This document shows positions 46,052 to 56,847 of a stretch of DNA of 64,000 nucleotides, in pieces. A program made the position numbers and the translations under genes. The notes beneath the pieces were generated by a model. That model searched no databases. It had not been told where the DNA came from and saw only the letters and a list, made by a program, of their open reading frames with translations. The DNA comes from Aurelia coerulea. Its lineage: Eukaryota; Cnidaria; Scyphozoa; Semaeostomeae; Ulmaridae. The stretch spans positions 17,121,484 to 17,185,483 of the forward strand of contig CM076951.1 in the NCBI GenBank assembly GCA_039566865.1, given 5' to 3'. How positions within the stretch are numbered: position 1 is the first letter of the stretch; each line of letters opens with the position of its first letter.

Positions 46052-46560
46052 CCGAGTGTCCCAAAATGATGTATTATTGCAGGGGCGGCGTGGCAAAAAT
46101 GAAGGGCCCTGGAAAATTCGTCGAGAAGGGGCCCATGCTTTGTCTCACACCCTTTTCTGAAAATAAGATCTAGCAACTTCTGGTTCCGCAGAAACGATCA
46201 ATGCAACTAATTGCAAAAAACATGGCGAACGAACAGCAGCGGCGTGGCCAGGGTAAATTAAGTGGGTGGTACTGAAAGGCAGGGGATCTGGGGTCCAAGC
46301 CCCCAGGAAAATTTTTGGGGTCACGCCCTTTACTTTGGCTTAGAATGCATCTCCCAATATCATGCTTTGTATTATTGTTTAATTGCTTGTATGTCCATAA
46401 CCAATGAACGGATTTTCAAAAAATTTGTTTTATTTGATTGCCTAAAGGCTAAATTGGATATTAAGATGTTGGTTGTAGTTTTACCAGTTTTTGAAAATTG
46501 GTACATCGGTTATGGACATATAAGCAATCAAACGATAATACATCATTTTGGGACACCCGG
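46052..46560. mobile_element. MITE family D (foldback, TA target), itself interrupted
   Basis: CCGAGTGTCCCAAAATGATG at 46052 pairs with CATCATTTTGGGACACCCGG ending at 46560, TA on both sides. After taking out a 288-bp insertion the remaining ~210 bp folds almost perfectly (TATGTCCATAACCAATG against the inverse of CATCGGTTATGGACATA). Confidence 0.9.
46080..46367. mobile_element. 288-bp insertion in MITE D with ~10-bp TSD
   Basis: TGTATTATTG occurs at 46070-46079 and at 46368-46377. Cutting at these points restores the palindrome of MITE D. The insert starts CAGGGGCGGCGTGGC, and a second CGGCGTGGCCAGG lies inside at 46229. It contains the block shared with 18.6 kb. Confidence 0.8.
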
Positions 46561-46562
46561 TA

Positions 46563-47440
46563 ATTGTGGTAAATCTCGTTGTCAAGTATGTAATGTCATG
46601 AGTAATAGTGAACATTTTCGTTCAAACATAGAGAGCCGGGAATATAGGATAAACTATTCGTTTAATTGTGATTCGTCAAATGTTGTGTATTTGTTGGAAT
46701 GTACTGTTTGTGGTGTACAATATGTTGGTAGCACCTGCACGCCTTTTAGGCTTAGGTTTAACAATTACAAGGCGTGCAGTAATAAGTTTAATTCGGGGGC
46801 CTCAGTACCCCAGGCGGAATTCTTCAGGCATTTTACTGGAGAAGGCCACCACGGGTTTCTGAAGGATATTAGTATAAAGATAATCGATAGGCTAACGGGG
46901 GAAATAGGATGCGGGAAAGCTTCTGGCAATATCGGCTGGATTGCTTTTCCCCTAAGGGATTAAACACTAGACAGGTTGATACATAGATTTTATTTTGGTT
47001 TACATTTTGGTTGTTTGGTTGTTTTAATTTTTGCGCTCAGCTTTTCGTTAGGGACACACGCTGTTTTTTAGGGATCTCTTTTCTGCTAATCCGCTCTTGG
47101 ATCTTTCTATTGCTTGTTTTGTTTTAGCACACGTTTTTTAGCTCCCGCGAGACAGAAACCGCCGCCGAATTTAGCGGCTCTTTACTCTGAGCTTTCTGTG
47201 ATCTTCCTCTTCCCACCTCTGGTAACATCCCATATTTTACACCTTTTGTCACTCAGTGTAGTGGGCAGGATCCCACTTAGGCTATTATTGTTGTATTGTT
47301 TATGGATTTGAAGGTGTGTATTTAAGCTCTGTCTGATTATTGGAACAGTCATTACTGATGAAGGCTTACGCCCAAACGTTTAAAGAATGTGTTTTTTTCT
47401 GAGTTGATATACCTATTTTATTACGCATTGATAAGGAGCT
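46563..47440 (+). pseudogene. Penelope-like element: GIY-YIG endonuclease end and 3' region
   Basis: Frame to 46963 with CGKSRCQVCNVM, then NCDSSNVVYLLECTVCGVQY and YVGST, the Y-I/L-..Y-V-G core of the GIY-YIG nuclease fused to Penelope-type reverse transcriptases. H-F-T-G-E-G-H-H and IKIIDRL follow. A frameshift at about 46900 moves the usual tail (RESFWQYRLDCFSPKGLNTR) to another frame. The stretch ...GATGAAGGCTTACGCCCAAACG near 47355 is like the 3' part of other Penelope elements. The reverse transcriptase is missing; the left limit is the TA of MITE D. Confidence 0.8.
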
Positions 47441-47449
47441 TATGAGTAC

Positions 47450-47456
<7 letters not shown>

Positions 47457-47486
<30 letters not shown>
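47457..47486. repeat. (TA)n tract before MITE C copy 2
   Basis: A run of TA dinucleotides ends exactly at the first base of MITE C copy 2. Confidence 0.9.
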
Positions 47487-47488
<2 letters not shown>

Positions 47489-48104
47489 GGGTGACCCAGA
47501 AAAAAGTGACCCAACGCAATCTGTTACAGAAAATTAAGTAAGTGGCCGATTGAAATGCTTCAAACGTTGTTCTGTCGCTGAAAGACTAGCCTATGCTATG
47601 AGTATTTTTCGCAATTTTTTTCGGCATGGTAAATTTCCAAAATTAAGGATTTCGAGGAAAAAGGCATGCCTGAAATCCTCAAAAAGTCGTAAAAAACAGA
47701 GGATCGATTTACAGCCATTTGAAATCTTCAAAACAACGAGAAGCGTGTTACATTTGAACCTACGAATAGGTAACCCAGTTGAAAGTCTTCAGAGCAATTT
47801 TATAGTCCCTAGGTACTTGAAAACATTCTCAGGCAGAATGAAACACGCTCTTCGTTGTTTTGAAGATCTGAAATGGCTTCAAATCGATCCCTTGTTTTGA
47901 CGACTTTTTGAGAATTTCGAGCCTGCCCTTTTCCTCAAAATCCTTAATTCGGGAACTTTTCCTTGCCCAAAAAAAATTGCGAAAAATACTCATAATGTAG
48001 GCTAGTTTTTTAGCGACAGAACAACGTTTGAAATGTTTCAATCTGCCACTTCATTGTTTTTCTATAACAGATTGCATTGGGTCACTTTTTTCTGGGTCAC
48101 CCGG
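47487..48104. mobile_element. MITE family C, copy 2
   Basis: CCGGGTGACCCAGAAAAAAG at 47487 and the inverse at 48104. 618 bp, ~85% like copy 1 but with a shorter centre. Flanked by (TA)n on both sides. Confidence 0.92.
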
Positions 48105-48116
48105 TATATATATATA

Positions 48117-48414
48117 CCGGGTGCACCAAAATAAACTATGCACTTTTGGCAGGCCATGATAAATCGTAAACATGACCGATTTTGAAGATGTATGACTTAA
48201 TATTTAGAAGAAAGCCTGAATTAGATTCTATGATTTTTTGCAAATTCTTCTGTTTTCAGTTTTTAGAGCTACAAGCGAGTTTCTTAAAAATGTTATTTTC
48301 GAAAACTCTGAAAACAATCAAAAAACGTTGATCAAGCTTGCCAAATAATCTATATGAATGGACAAAGAGAAAACTTCTTCATGGTGATTTGGGATTTAGA
48401 AATCGACTAATTGT
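48117..48414. mobile_element. one end of a further TA-target element
   Basis: CCGGGTGCACCAAAATAAAC at 48117, separated from MITE C copy 2 by a (TA)n tract of 12 bp. The matching inverse end is not in the window where expected, so the element is truncated or its other end has decayed. Confidence 0.55.
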
Positions 48415-49336
48415 AAGGCCACATAAAATAAATTAATAGATTCTCATCACAAAGTTTTGGAAACTCCTGCGAGGCGGGAGGTTTATATTTTATAATTTAT
48501 ATATAAATCTTTTTGGCAAATCTAACCAAATCAGCGAGGCAGGCACATTATTCCGGAGAATTCTTTGCTTACACAGTCTTTGGCGCGGAGAAATCCCTTC
48601 CCTGTGCCGTTTGTAGAAGAAGAAGGAGAAGCGGCAAACAAGTGACGATTGTCAATGTTTGTAGGAGCTGTTTACAATTTTCAACCTCAGCCGGAGGATA
48701 TGATTTTATTCAATGCTTTGGAATGTAATCACAAGACAAGTGATCTCTTGTAAATTTCCTGCAGAAACCCAACTAAATTGCGGTGAAATTTTGCCTAGAC
48801 TTGAGTGGCATGTCTCGTTTCAGTGTTTTTCCATTTCATGTGCCTAAATGAATACATTTTGCTGAGACTCCATTTAAAATTGTAACGGTGCACGTTGGAT
48901 TTGAATCCGAAAATCAGCCTCTCGTTTACACAGTTCTTGGAACTTCCAATGGAAAGATTTTTGTACTGGAGCAGTGTAAATGTTATTGAACCATAAAACT
49001 TTGCAACAAATCAAAACTGTGCCAATACAGTGAAAACGTTGTTTCAGATTGACATTTGCATGACATTTTATTTACAATTTCATGATAATTCTCTGGAATT
49101 CTACCTTTCGCTCGATACAGTCATGTATCGTCAGGAGTAAAACATTGCAAATAAATAGAAAACAACCAACTATGTGTTTTGACGTTATATAAAATATAAA
49201 GATATCACAAATATTGCAAATGACGAGCGAGTGGGACGTTTATATTTGGAAAACAAAATATAAAAAATATCGACGCAGAATTAATGTTCCAAGCAGGCGG
49301 TGATGAGAATCTATCAATTTATTTTATATGGCCTAA
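48415..49336. mobile_element. 0.9-kb element with ~35-bp inverted ends
   Basis: TAAGGCCACATAAAATAAAT at 48415 pairs with ATTTATTTTATATGGCCTAA ending near 49336, continuing through AGATTCTCATCAC. A 71-codon plus-strand frame inside (48513) has C-A-V-C...C-R-S-C, which could bind zinc, but I cannot name it. Target duplication not clear. Confidence 0.65.
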
Positions 49337-49469
49337 GCTGCTGTATGAGAGTTTGTACTATCTTGGGAGAAATGTAATAATATTTTCAAGGCTATAAAGA
49401 AATGTCTTTTCTTTTGTAATGTCATTGAATTTATGCTTTGCTGCAGGTTGTGTTCCTGTTTCAAGGGGG

Positions 49470-49762
49470 TTAAAGGGGAACTAAACAAAAGTTTTTTATT
49501 TCATTCATCTGTATCTGCTACTATTTCAATATGATGAGTCAAAAAATTTCTCAAATCGGACGAGCAGTTCCGATTTTAAGGCCTCTCAAAGTTGGAGATT
49601 TGGGGGTTTTCCTGAAACAGGTTTGCGTTCATGGGAGGCCTGGCACGAATGCGGATGTGATGTAATACTGGGAAAATCAGAAGACGCGATTCTGAGAAGT
49701 CAGGGAACAGTGAGTGTTGCTGTTAGTGTTTATGTCAAACTCTTGTTATTTTCTTCGTGAAA
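49470..49762 (+). promoter_or_regulatory. candidate transposon terminus and 5' region of the THAP gene
   Basis: TTAAAGGGGAACTAAACAAA at 49470 looks like a TTAA-flanked terminal repeat and stands 290 bp before the THAP start codon. Kolobok elements use TTAA. I found no inverse copy to the right of the gene within the window. Promoter elements are not evident. Confidence 0.4.
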
Positions 49763-50146
49763 ATGCCTGCAAGGTGTATTGTTGCTGGATGTAGCCAGAT
49801 CCCAGATCGTGATAGATGTATAGCGCTTCATCCAATACCATACACTGGCGATGAGACAACAGAAGGGAAGAAACGAAGGAAGAGATGGGTGGATTTCGTG
49901 AATCTGAAACGGGCACGCTGGATCCCAACGAAGTGGTCATGCATTTGCTTGAGGCATTTTACTCCAGATAGTTTCACGAGACGATACCCTGCCATGCATT
50001 CAAATCCTCGGCTTTTGCGAGATGAAATTGGAGTTATTTCGTATCCTACTGTCCACTTACAGCCCGATAAAGAAGCAAACCCAACGGAGAAGGAAGCATC
50101 GCGAAGTAAAGGGCCTAGGCCTATGTCAGCATGGACTCGCAAGAGG
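49763..50146 (+). CDS. exon 1: THAP domain
   Basis: MPARCIVAGCSQ (C-x4-C), W-V-D-F-V-N, W-S-C-I-C-L-R-H-F (C-x2-H) and ISYPTVHL (A-V-P-T-x-F equivalent) make a full THAP zinc domain of ~90 residues. The start is the ATG at 49763; an upstream GTG extends the frame by two codons only. It ends phase 0 at the donor GTGAGT. Confidence 0.85.
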
Positions 50147-50724
50147 GTGAGTGACAAACGTTTACTTTCTTGCGTAAATACTATTGATACCTTCTTAGTT
50201 CGTGGCTGATTTAGTGACAAATAACATTCTGTTTTGAGGTTTGCAAGCTCAGCTAACACAGATTTTCTACTTCCAACACAGATCATCAAGGAGGTAGAAA
50301 GCGAACATGTTAGCAAGCGTAAGCATATCGTATTTGTTGAGGTCGATGAGTCAGCGCCGGGACCAAGCGGTATTTCAACAGAGGAAACCAGTGCTGAGCA
50401 AGGCTGGACAGACATACCATTGGAATCACCCAATGAAGAACGAATTGAGGTAACCAAATCCTGATGCACTGAACCAAGTTTTACCTTAGCCAACCCTTAT
50501 GACATTTCATGGTTGGTTAGTATTGGCATAGTCTAATTTTCTAATAACAGCCGCACGTTACCACACCAGTTGTTCTAATAGCAATAATTTGCTTGGAAAG
50601 ATTACTGCATAAATGATAATAGCAATTGTAATAACAAATAATAGTAATGACTTGAGGATAATGAGAATGATTCAATTCAACTAATTCTCCATTTCATCAG
50701 GTTCAGGACCACAGAGTTTTAGGA

Positions 50725-51045
50725 GGGAGTCACCAAAAAATTAAGAAACTCCAGTACTGGGAAAATATAAGTTAAGAAACTATTTATTTTGAAAAGGAAA
50801 TCCTTCACATATTTTTATTTTACTTTCACTTTTTTCCTGTATCATATCACTCGTATTGAGTAATGGCTAAACATGGAAAGACTTAAAAAAAGTTGTCTTG
50901 AAATGTTCACAAGGGCACAAGTATAGTGAACATGAAGATTATTATGGAACAAGAAACTCGTAAGAAACTCTGAGTACTCAAAAAGTGATAATTTCAAGAA
51001 ACTGTCAGTACTGGCCCAAATCTTAGTTTCTTGTTTATAAAAAAA
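50725..51045. repeat. AAGAAACT dispersed repeat, copy 3, in intron 2
   Basis: TTAAGAAACTCCAGTACTGG, GAAATCCTTCACATATTTTT, GTAAGAAACTCTGAGTACTC, GGCCCAAATCTTAGTTTCTT. Collinear with 42300-42680. Confidence 0.75.
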
Positions 51046-51808
51046 AATAAGTGTACCTGCCCATAGACTGACTTTTGTCACTGTTATGTTAATTAAAATG
51101 CAAATACATGTGAAGACAAAAGGCTTTGCATGGTAAAGATTTTCAGTTCATTTGTTTCTGTGACTTTTTCTCTCAATCCTAGACTCCGGTACCAGACATA
51201 TGCCTTTCTGAACCAAAAATTGTGTGTCAGGAATGTGTCATGCACAAAAAGAAATATAGAGTGGTAATGAACAAGGTGATTGCATTGAGACATACCATGA
51301 AGCGGCAGAAAATGGCAAAGAATACTTATTTACGTGAGTATGAATCACCCAAAATGCTGGTCTTGATTGGTCTTGATTAGATGAAATTGGTCTTTCTTGG
51401 TCTTGATTGGTCTTTGATTTGCCACTTTGGGAATGGCATTTGTGTTGGGATTGGGAATGGGAAAATTTTTGACAATTAAACTTTCAGACAAAAAATTGTC
51501 CCAAAGTTTGATTGTTCTAAAGTTTTTGATTTTATTAACACTACTGTTTTGTCAAGTTACCAAACAGTCTATGTAACCATATGCACCATAAGCATACAAT
51601 CTACGAAGCCAGGGGCAGCAGCCCCAATGGAAAGATGTCCAAAGATCAGATCCATTTGGGCAGAAATTTGCCCTAAGGCAAAATGTTGGCAATGATTGAC
51701 TTTTTGTAGGGCACCCCCCCCCCTCCCACCCCCTAGATTTTTCTTCCCATACACTTATGATGCATTTTATTATGCAATATATATGGTCCAGTACATTTTA
51801 CATATAAG

Positions 51809-52028
51809 GAGAATTAAAGAAAATGGCAAAACGGCGACTTTCACCAAAGAAATTGAAGATAGCACGGTCTGATGATGTTGATGATGATGATGCCAACGAT
51901 CATGATGGATCAGATGTTTCGATGGCAGATGACGAGGAAAGTTTTGTTGAGGAAGATGAGAGCCAGTATGACGAGACCACAGAAAGTGAGACAGAAGCAA
52001 GTGAAGACGATGATGAAGAGAATACTGG
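51809..52028 (+). CDS. exon 4: acidic linker
   Basis: Joined to exon 3 in phase (C|GA). Basic start MAKRRLSPKKLK, then Asp/Glu/Ser-rich (DDVDDDDANDHDGSD, SETEASEDDDEEN). Probably a flexible linker between the DNA-binding and catalytic parts. Confidence 0.75.
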
Positions 52029-52503
52029 GTAAGCATTTGATGACATTTTCATGTTATACAGTATGCTGTGAGAGCACTCTATTTTTGTCTATCTCATCAT
52101 ATATATGGTAATAGCCTTGTATTGTAGCAATATGGTATTTCTATTATCGCTTCAAGAATGACAGTAGCTAGTTTGGGCTACGATTTGGCTAATATGCTTC
52201 TGTCAAGCTTGAACAAGCTGTACTTTTCGTAAAGGAATGTATGATTTTGAAAAAAAACTCTATTTATCAGGCACTTCTGTATGTACAGTACAAGCCAGCC
52301 CCCCCCCCCCCCATGGCCATTCGCAACTTTCTCTGATTCTGGGTCATTTAATGCATCACCCACTAAGATTCCTAAGTTGGAAGCTACGTATGATACTCTG
52401 TGATGATTCCTTTAATGGTTTTCCTTTTCTCAAAATGTTTTGATAGTTACACAGTATATTCATAACTACAGTGTTTATTGACATTATCTTTTTTGGTGAG
52501 CAG

Positions 52504-52858
52504 GGTACATCCAAATGAAGGCAACCTGATGAAAGAGCCAAAGTTTATTGTCTTGCTATCCCAATTGCTGCTACTATTCAAATTTTGCCAGTACTGCAAA
52601 AGAGAAACCCCTTGCGTAAAGGCTCACCAATGTGGCAGCATGGTGATCATCAAATGGTCCTGCATAGAACCCAACTGTCGCAGAGAAGGAACATGGCACA
52701 GTCAACCTTTGATGACTGGAACAAAAATCGCAGCTGGAAATTTTCTCCTAAATTTTGCTACAATTGCAGCTGGTGCATTTCTTACAAAGACACACACAAT
52801 CTGTAAGCACATGGGTCTTGGGACTTTGTCTTTAACATCATATTTCAAGCACCAAAGG
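52504..52858 (+). CDS. exon 5: Cys-rich segment
   Basis: KEPKFIVLLSQLLLLFKFCQ, C-Q-Y-C...C-x4-C pairs (likely zinc), THTICKHMGLGTLSLTSYF at the end. The spacing and the S-Q-P-L-M-T-G-T motif match the conserved middle region of this transposase family. Ends at the donor GTAAGT. Confidence 0.8.
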
Positions 52859-53137
52859 GTAAGTTCTGTCTGTAGCTGCATAAATGGGGGGGGGGGGTAA
52901 GATGCTCTTTCCACTCTTCTTGATTTGAAAAGAACTTTTGAATCAGTAGTGTCCTGTTTTTAAATATCTTGATTGTCATCTTTATAAGTAATGAAATTTG
53001 AAAAATGGAAATTCTGAAGTTCTGTATTTTGTTTTTACTTTTCTTTAATATCTTGATCTGGATAAAGATGTTACTTGAAATGTTTGGATCCAATTTAGAC
53101 CAAATTTTAGAATTGCAATATGTAGTTTCCTTTTCAG

Positions 53138-53324
53138 ACCAAAATATTCCCAGCAATATATATTGGAAAAGACTAAACTACTGGAAAAGTTGAAAGCAGG
53201 TGGTACTGCCCTCAAAATTGCAGGTGATGGGAGACATGACAGCATGGGTCACAGTGCAAAGTATTGTGCATATTCCTTGTACAGTTGCTCTGATTCAGTT
53301 GTGATGCACTTTGACCTTGTCCAG
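53138..53324 (+). pseudogene. exon 6: first catalytic region, frameshifted
   Basis: Starts TKIFPAIY in frame 1, then LEKTKLLEKLKAGGTALK and GDGRHDSMGHSAKYC in a shifted frame. The shift falls in ATATATATTGG near 53155. The rest to the donor GTAAAG is clean. Confidence 0.75.
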
Positions 53325-53587
53325 GTAAAGTAGTAAAGTAATTATCAGGTCTTCTCTGGCACTTGACTCATTGAAAGATGATTCCTCTGTAAGTGTTAAC
53401 ATGTTGGTGCAACATTGGTTCTATGTTGCTTTATAATTGGGGAACTGATAATTATTTACCATGGCTGTTTTTGTAATGTTTTCGATCATATACAACAAAC
53501 TCTGCCATTGCGAGGAAGCAACAGAAAAAAATTACATGAACAGGTCAACCTTTTATAGAATTAGTGCAAACATGACTGTTTCACAGT

Positions 53588-53845
53588 CCCATACCAAAAA
53601 AACTGGGTAGATAACTGGGAAAGCTAGGATTTTCCCAGCCTTTTTCATAAAAAACAAATTTTTCAAGCTGGGAATTCTGTTTCCTAGGAAGCTGGGAATC
53701 AGTACCCAAGGAGCTTAGGAAAGCTGGGAAATGTTCCCAAAAAATTCTATTATATTCCACTATTTCCCAGCTTTACTAGGAATTGTGCTAAGTTTCAGAA
53801 AAATCCTATGAATTCCTAGGTATTTTCCAGTTTTTTTAGTATGGG
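53588..53845. mobile_element. 258-bp foldback MITE in intron 6
   Basis: CCCATACCAAAAAAACTGG at 53588 pairs with CCAGTTTTTTTAGTATGGG ending at 53845. Further pairs: GGGAAAGCT/AGCTTT and TTCCCAGC words on both sides. No gene. Confidence 0.8.
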
Positions 53846-53947
53846 CATCTCGCGTGTTTTTTGTGCTGCTTTACAAAAAACCAATATTGTATGTAATGGA
53901 TTTATACAGAGTTGTACATTATAAATTTTGGAAGCAAGCCCTGCAGG

Positions 53948-54085
53948 GACTAAGGAAGCATCTCAAACTTCAGGGGACTTGGAGCACTATTTTCATTAAG
54001 CTAAAGGGGCATTTCCTGAATATAAAAATGGCACATTGCAAAATCTTGGGGGGGGCATGTGCCCCAGGTTCGTCTCTGAAACATT
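53948..54085. mobile_element. G/C-run element, second copy, in intron 6
   Basis: Inverted relative to 41818-41965: AGGAAGCATCTCAAACTT, AAGGGGCATTTCCTGAAT, TTGCAAAATCTTGGGGGG, CATGTGCCCC. Confidence 0.7.
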
Positions 54086-54202
54086 GAAAGGATGAAGAGG
54101 GGGGAAGGCCAAACCTGATGGTTTCATTTTTTAGTAGTAGCACATTAAATAATGAGAACTTGTTTAGTTTAAATATGAACATTGATGACATGTACTTTTC
54201 AG

Positions 54203-54389
54203 AGAAACCAAGCTGGCAGTAGCACTGGAATGGAGTTCTACAGCTTCAAGAATTCCCTCAGATTCATTCCTGACAATGGCTGCACAATAGATACGTTGGT
54301 ATCAGATCGTCATCAGACCATTGCTGCTTTCATGCGAGACAACCATCCTGATGTAAAACATCGATTTGACTTATGGCACATTAAAAAAA
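54203..54389 (+). CDS. exon 7: second catalytic region
   Basis: RNQAGSSTGMEFYSFKNSLR, LVSDRHQTIAAFMRDNH, HRFDLWHIKK. Intact. Donor GTAAGT after AAA AAA A. Confidence 0.82.
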
Positions 54390-54464
54390 GTAAGTTCCTA
54401 TAAATATAGTGATTTCTACCTTTTGTAGAAAGAGTTACTTTCACCTGTACACAAATACAAGTTT

Positions 54465-54745
54465 ACACTTGGCCTTGTATACAGTAGGTCAAATTTTAGC
54501 CTTGCAGCAGGGATTATGACCTTGTTGACCTTGTACTAACTTTTGAAGAAAATTACAAGGCTTAGCCTTATAATTTTCTTGAAAAGTTAGCACAAGGTCA
54601 TAACAAGGTCAAGATTCCAAGTTACAGCTAGTTTCCAGGCTAATTAGTATTTTTGAGCCATTTACAAGGTTAGGCTTTTCTATATGCAAGAACAAGGTAA
54701 CAAGTCCATAACTACAAGGCTTGTACATGGCTATTACATGGCCTT
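54465..54745. repeat. CCTTGTA-rich foldback repeat, copy 2, in intron 7
   Basis: AACTTTTGAAGAAAATTACAAGG folds against CCTTATAATTTTCTTGAAAAGTT-like sequence around 54550; GACCTTGTTGACCTTGT against ACAAGGTCATAACAAGGTC. Related to 19515-19850. Confidence 0.65.
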
Positions 54746-54880
54746 TTATTTTCATGCAGGCCTCCTTTATGATCATTTCACCAACCAGTCAACATTAAGT
54801 AGCACAGAATTATCAATTAAATGCATGCATTCTTCACATGAAAAATGTCAGTTAAAACATTTTATTTTTGTCTCTTTCAG

Positions 54881-55132
54881 AAATTACAAAAATATTGTTG
54901 GCGTTATCTAAGATCAAGGGGAACGAAATTATCAGTGAATGGGTAACTCCCTGCACAAATCATTTTTATTGGAGTGCAACAACAACAATTGATGGCGATG
55001 GCAGAGTGATATTGGCAAAATTTATGCCATTCCTTAGCCATGCTGCAAATGTTCATGAACACCTTGAAAATCCACTTTTTAACAAATGTAACCATGGCCA
55101 AAATGTTCATCCAAAGAAATGGATTCCAATAG
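54881..55132 (+). CDS. exon 8
   Basis: KILLALSKIKGNEIISEWVT, C-T-N-H-F-Y-W-S-A-T-T-T, NPLFNKCNHG, PKKWIPI. Intact, in phase with both neighbours. Strong acceptor (TCTCTTTCAG) and donor (GTGAGT). Confidence 0.82.
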
Positions 55133-55165
55133 GTGAGTTCGCTATTTCAAGTAAGCTGCTTTCAA

Positions 55166-55335
55166 CATTGGCGTTGGGGAAAAAATTTGGGGGGAGGGCT
55201 GCCCAATAAAAAATCCATTGTTTAAGAAACCTTTGCCTGACTTAAGGCGGATTTCTGCTCAATTATCGCTGATTTTTGCAAAATTTTCCGACGTTGTGGG
55301 GCTGCAGCCCCCCAGCCCCGTCTCCTACGCCCATG
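55166..55335. mobile_element. hAT-type MITE, second copy, in intron 8
   Basis: CATTGGCGTTGGGG at 55166 and CCTACGCCCATG ending at 55335. The interior matches 16198-16332 (AATAAAAAATCCATTGTTTA, CTTAAGGCGGATTTCTGC). Flanks GCTTTCAA and GTTTCCAA match at 6 of 8 bases, an aged target duplication. Confidence 0.8.
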
Positions 55336-55797
55336 GTTTCCAAGATATACTGAGTTATGTAATTTGCTACCGTTTTAGTCAATGTTCTTGATATAAGGAT
55401 TTGGAAAAATTTGAGGAATGAGAATTGAGACAACCATCCAAAGGGGAGGTGATTGTTGTTTGATGCATGAAATGTTCCCTCAATTCAAAGGAAAATACAG
55501 TTAGTAATGATTGCCACTGATGGTACCCAAAATAACAATTCTGAACGGAACAAAAACTTGACAGGATAGCATATATATGGCATGTGTGTGATCTGCTGAA
55601 TGGATCATGTATCAATACTGTCTTTATCTTCAATTTTGGGCAATTGTATTTTCTAAATCTAAGTATGTTACGTATTTGAATAGCATGTTGTACAGAAAAA
55701 GGTTTGAAAATGACTCCCAGAACAGAAATTTTCAGCTTGTACCATTTAACTCTTTTGTTTGCAACCTTACTCCAACAACTGTCTTATCTTTTAAAAG

Positions 55798-55969
55798 ATT
55801 CTGACCAGCATAAAGCCCTGAAGAAAGCATTGACAAACGAGTTTCTTTTGAATGGTATCATGCAAGTATCACATGAAATCCAGACAAGCTGCCTTGAGAG
55901 CTACCATTCAGTTATAAATCAGTTCGCCCCAAAGATGATCTATTTATCATACAGTGGGATGTATTGCAG
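55798..55969 (+). CDS. exon 9: candidate catalytic Glu
   Basis: HKALKKALTNEFLLNGIM, TSCLESYHSVINQFAPKM (Glu of the D-D-E set by position), YSGMYCR. Intact. Confidence 0.82.
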
Positions 55970-56363
55970 GTTTGTCTCACTCACTTTATATAACAAAATT
56001 TCATAATTTAATTGCTACAAGCAAGGATTTTCACCTTTCTAAAGTGAAAAAGAGATGATAAAATACCCACAGCGCAGTTTTCTAGGTCGCATTCTGAAGT
56101 AATATTTTGATATGAGCTAGTATAAAATAATTATGACATTTGACATTCTGGCACAATTCAATACACAGTTCAACACTTTAGTTCCAGAGGAACAAAGAAA
56201 CAAATACAGTATTGATTAAGTTGTTCAGCCCATTCTGAAGCAAACGTCAGCTGGTAATTGGAACACAGTATTTCCCATAATTCACCTTTTTCAAATGCCA
56301 CTTTTTGTGATTTCAATTGTGACTGACTTATAGATATAAATTTGTTATGCATTGTTTTTGCAG

Positions 56364-56847
56364 GATAATCTTAGCTGTAGCACACTTCAACCACAACCTA
56401 AACCGCAAGATAAAGAAAAGTTTAGATGGTACCGAAAGGCTAAAAGTGCAATATCCAAAGTACAAAAATGGGGAAGCAACAATCAAGGGAGTGCCTGTTT
56501 AACAGAACTTCGGTGAGTGCTATTCACTTACATATGAATTATTGAACACCGTCAAAGTATAGGAGACATCAGGAAATATCCAAAAGTTGAAACAAGAATT
56601 TTGTGCTAAAGCTGCATTTTGAAATAAATCTCTTTTCCTAATTTTAGCTTATGTGGATGAGCTGTACGAAACTTTTCTTGAAGCAGTCTGCTCCAACACA
56701 GCCCTAGCAGACGCAATGAAAATACTAAAAGATGAGACACCTCCACCAATGAATACAATGTTTGAGAAGCAGTCTAAGGCAGAGGCAATAAAAAAATGGA
56801 GTCAAGAAAAGCAATGAGTACTGTTTATGTTCCACCTACAACACCAG
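56364..56847 (+). pseudogene. exons 10 and 11, each with one lesion
   Basis: Exon 10 (56364-56512) reads IILAVAHFNHNLNR...YPKYKNGEATI with a TAA shortly before its donor. Exon 11 (56648-56847) reads AYVDELYETFLEAV...PPPMNTMFEKQSKAEAI, then loses frame in a run of seven A; one more A would continue into AMSTVYVPPTTP up to the donor GTGAGC. Confidence 0.78.

Noticed and set aside
49828..50493. 221-codon minus-strand frame
   Set aside because: Shadow of the THAP exons, which have splice signals and conserved Cys/His on the plus strand.
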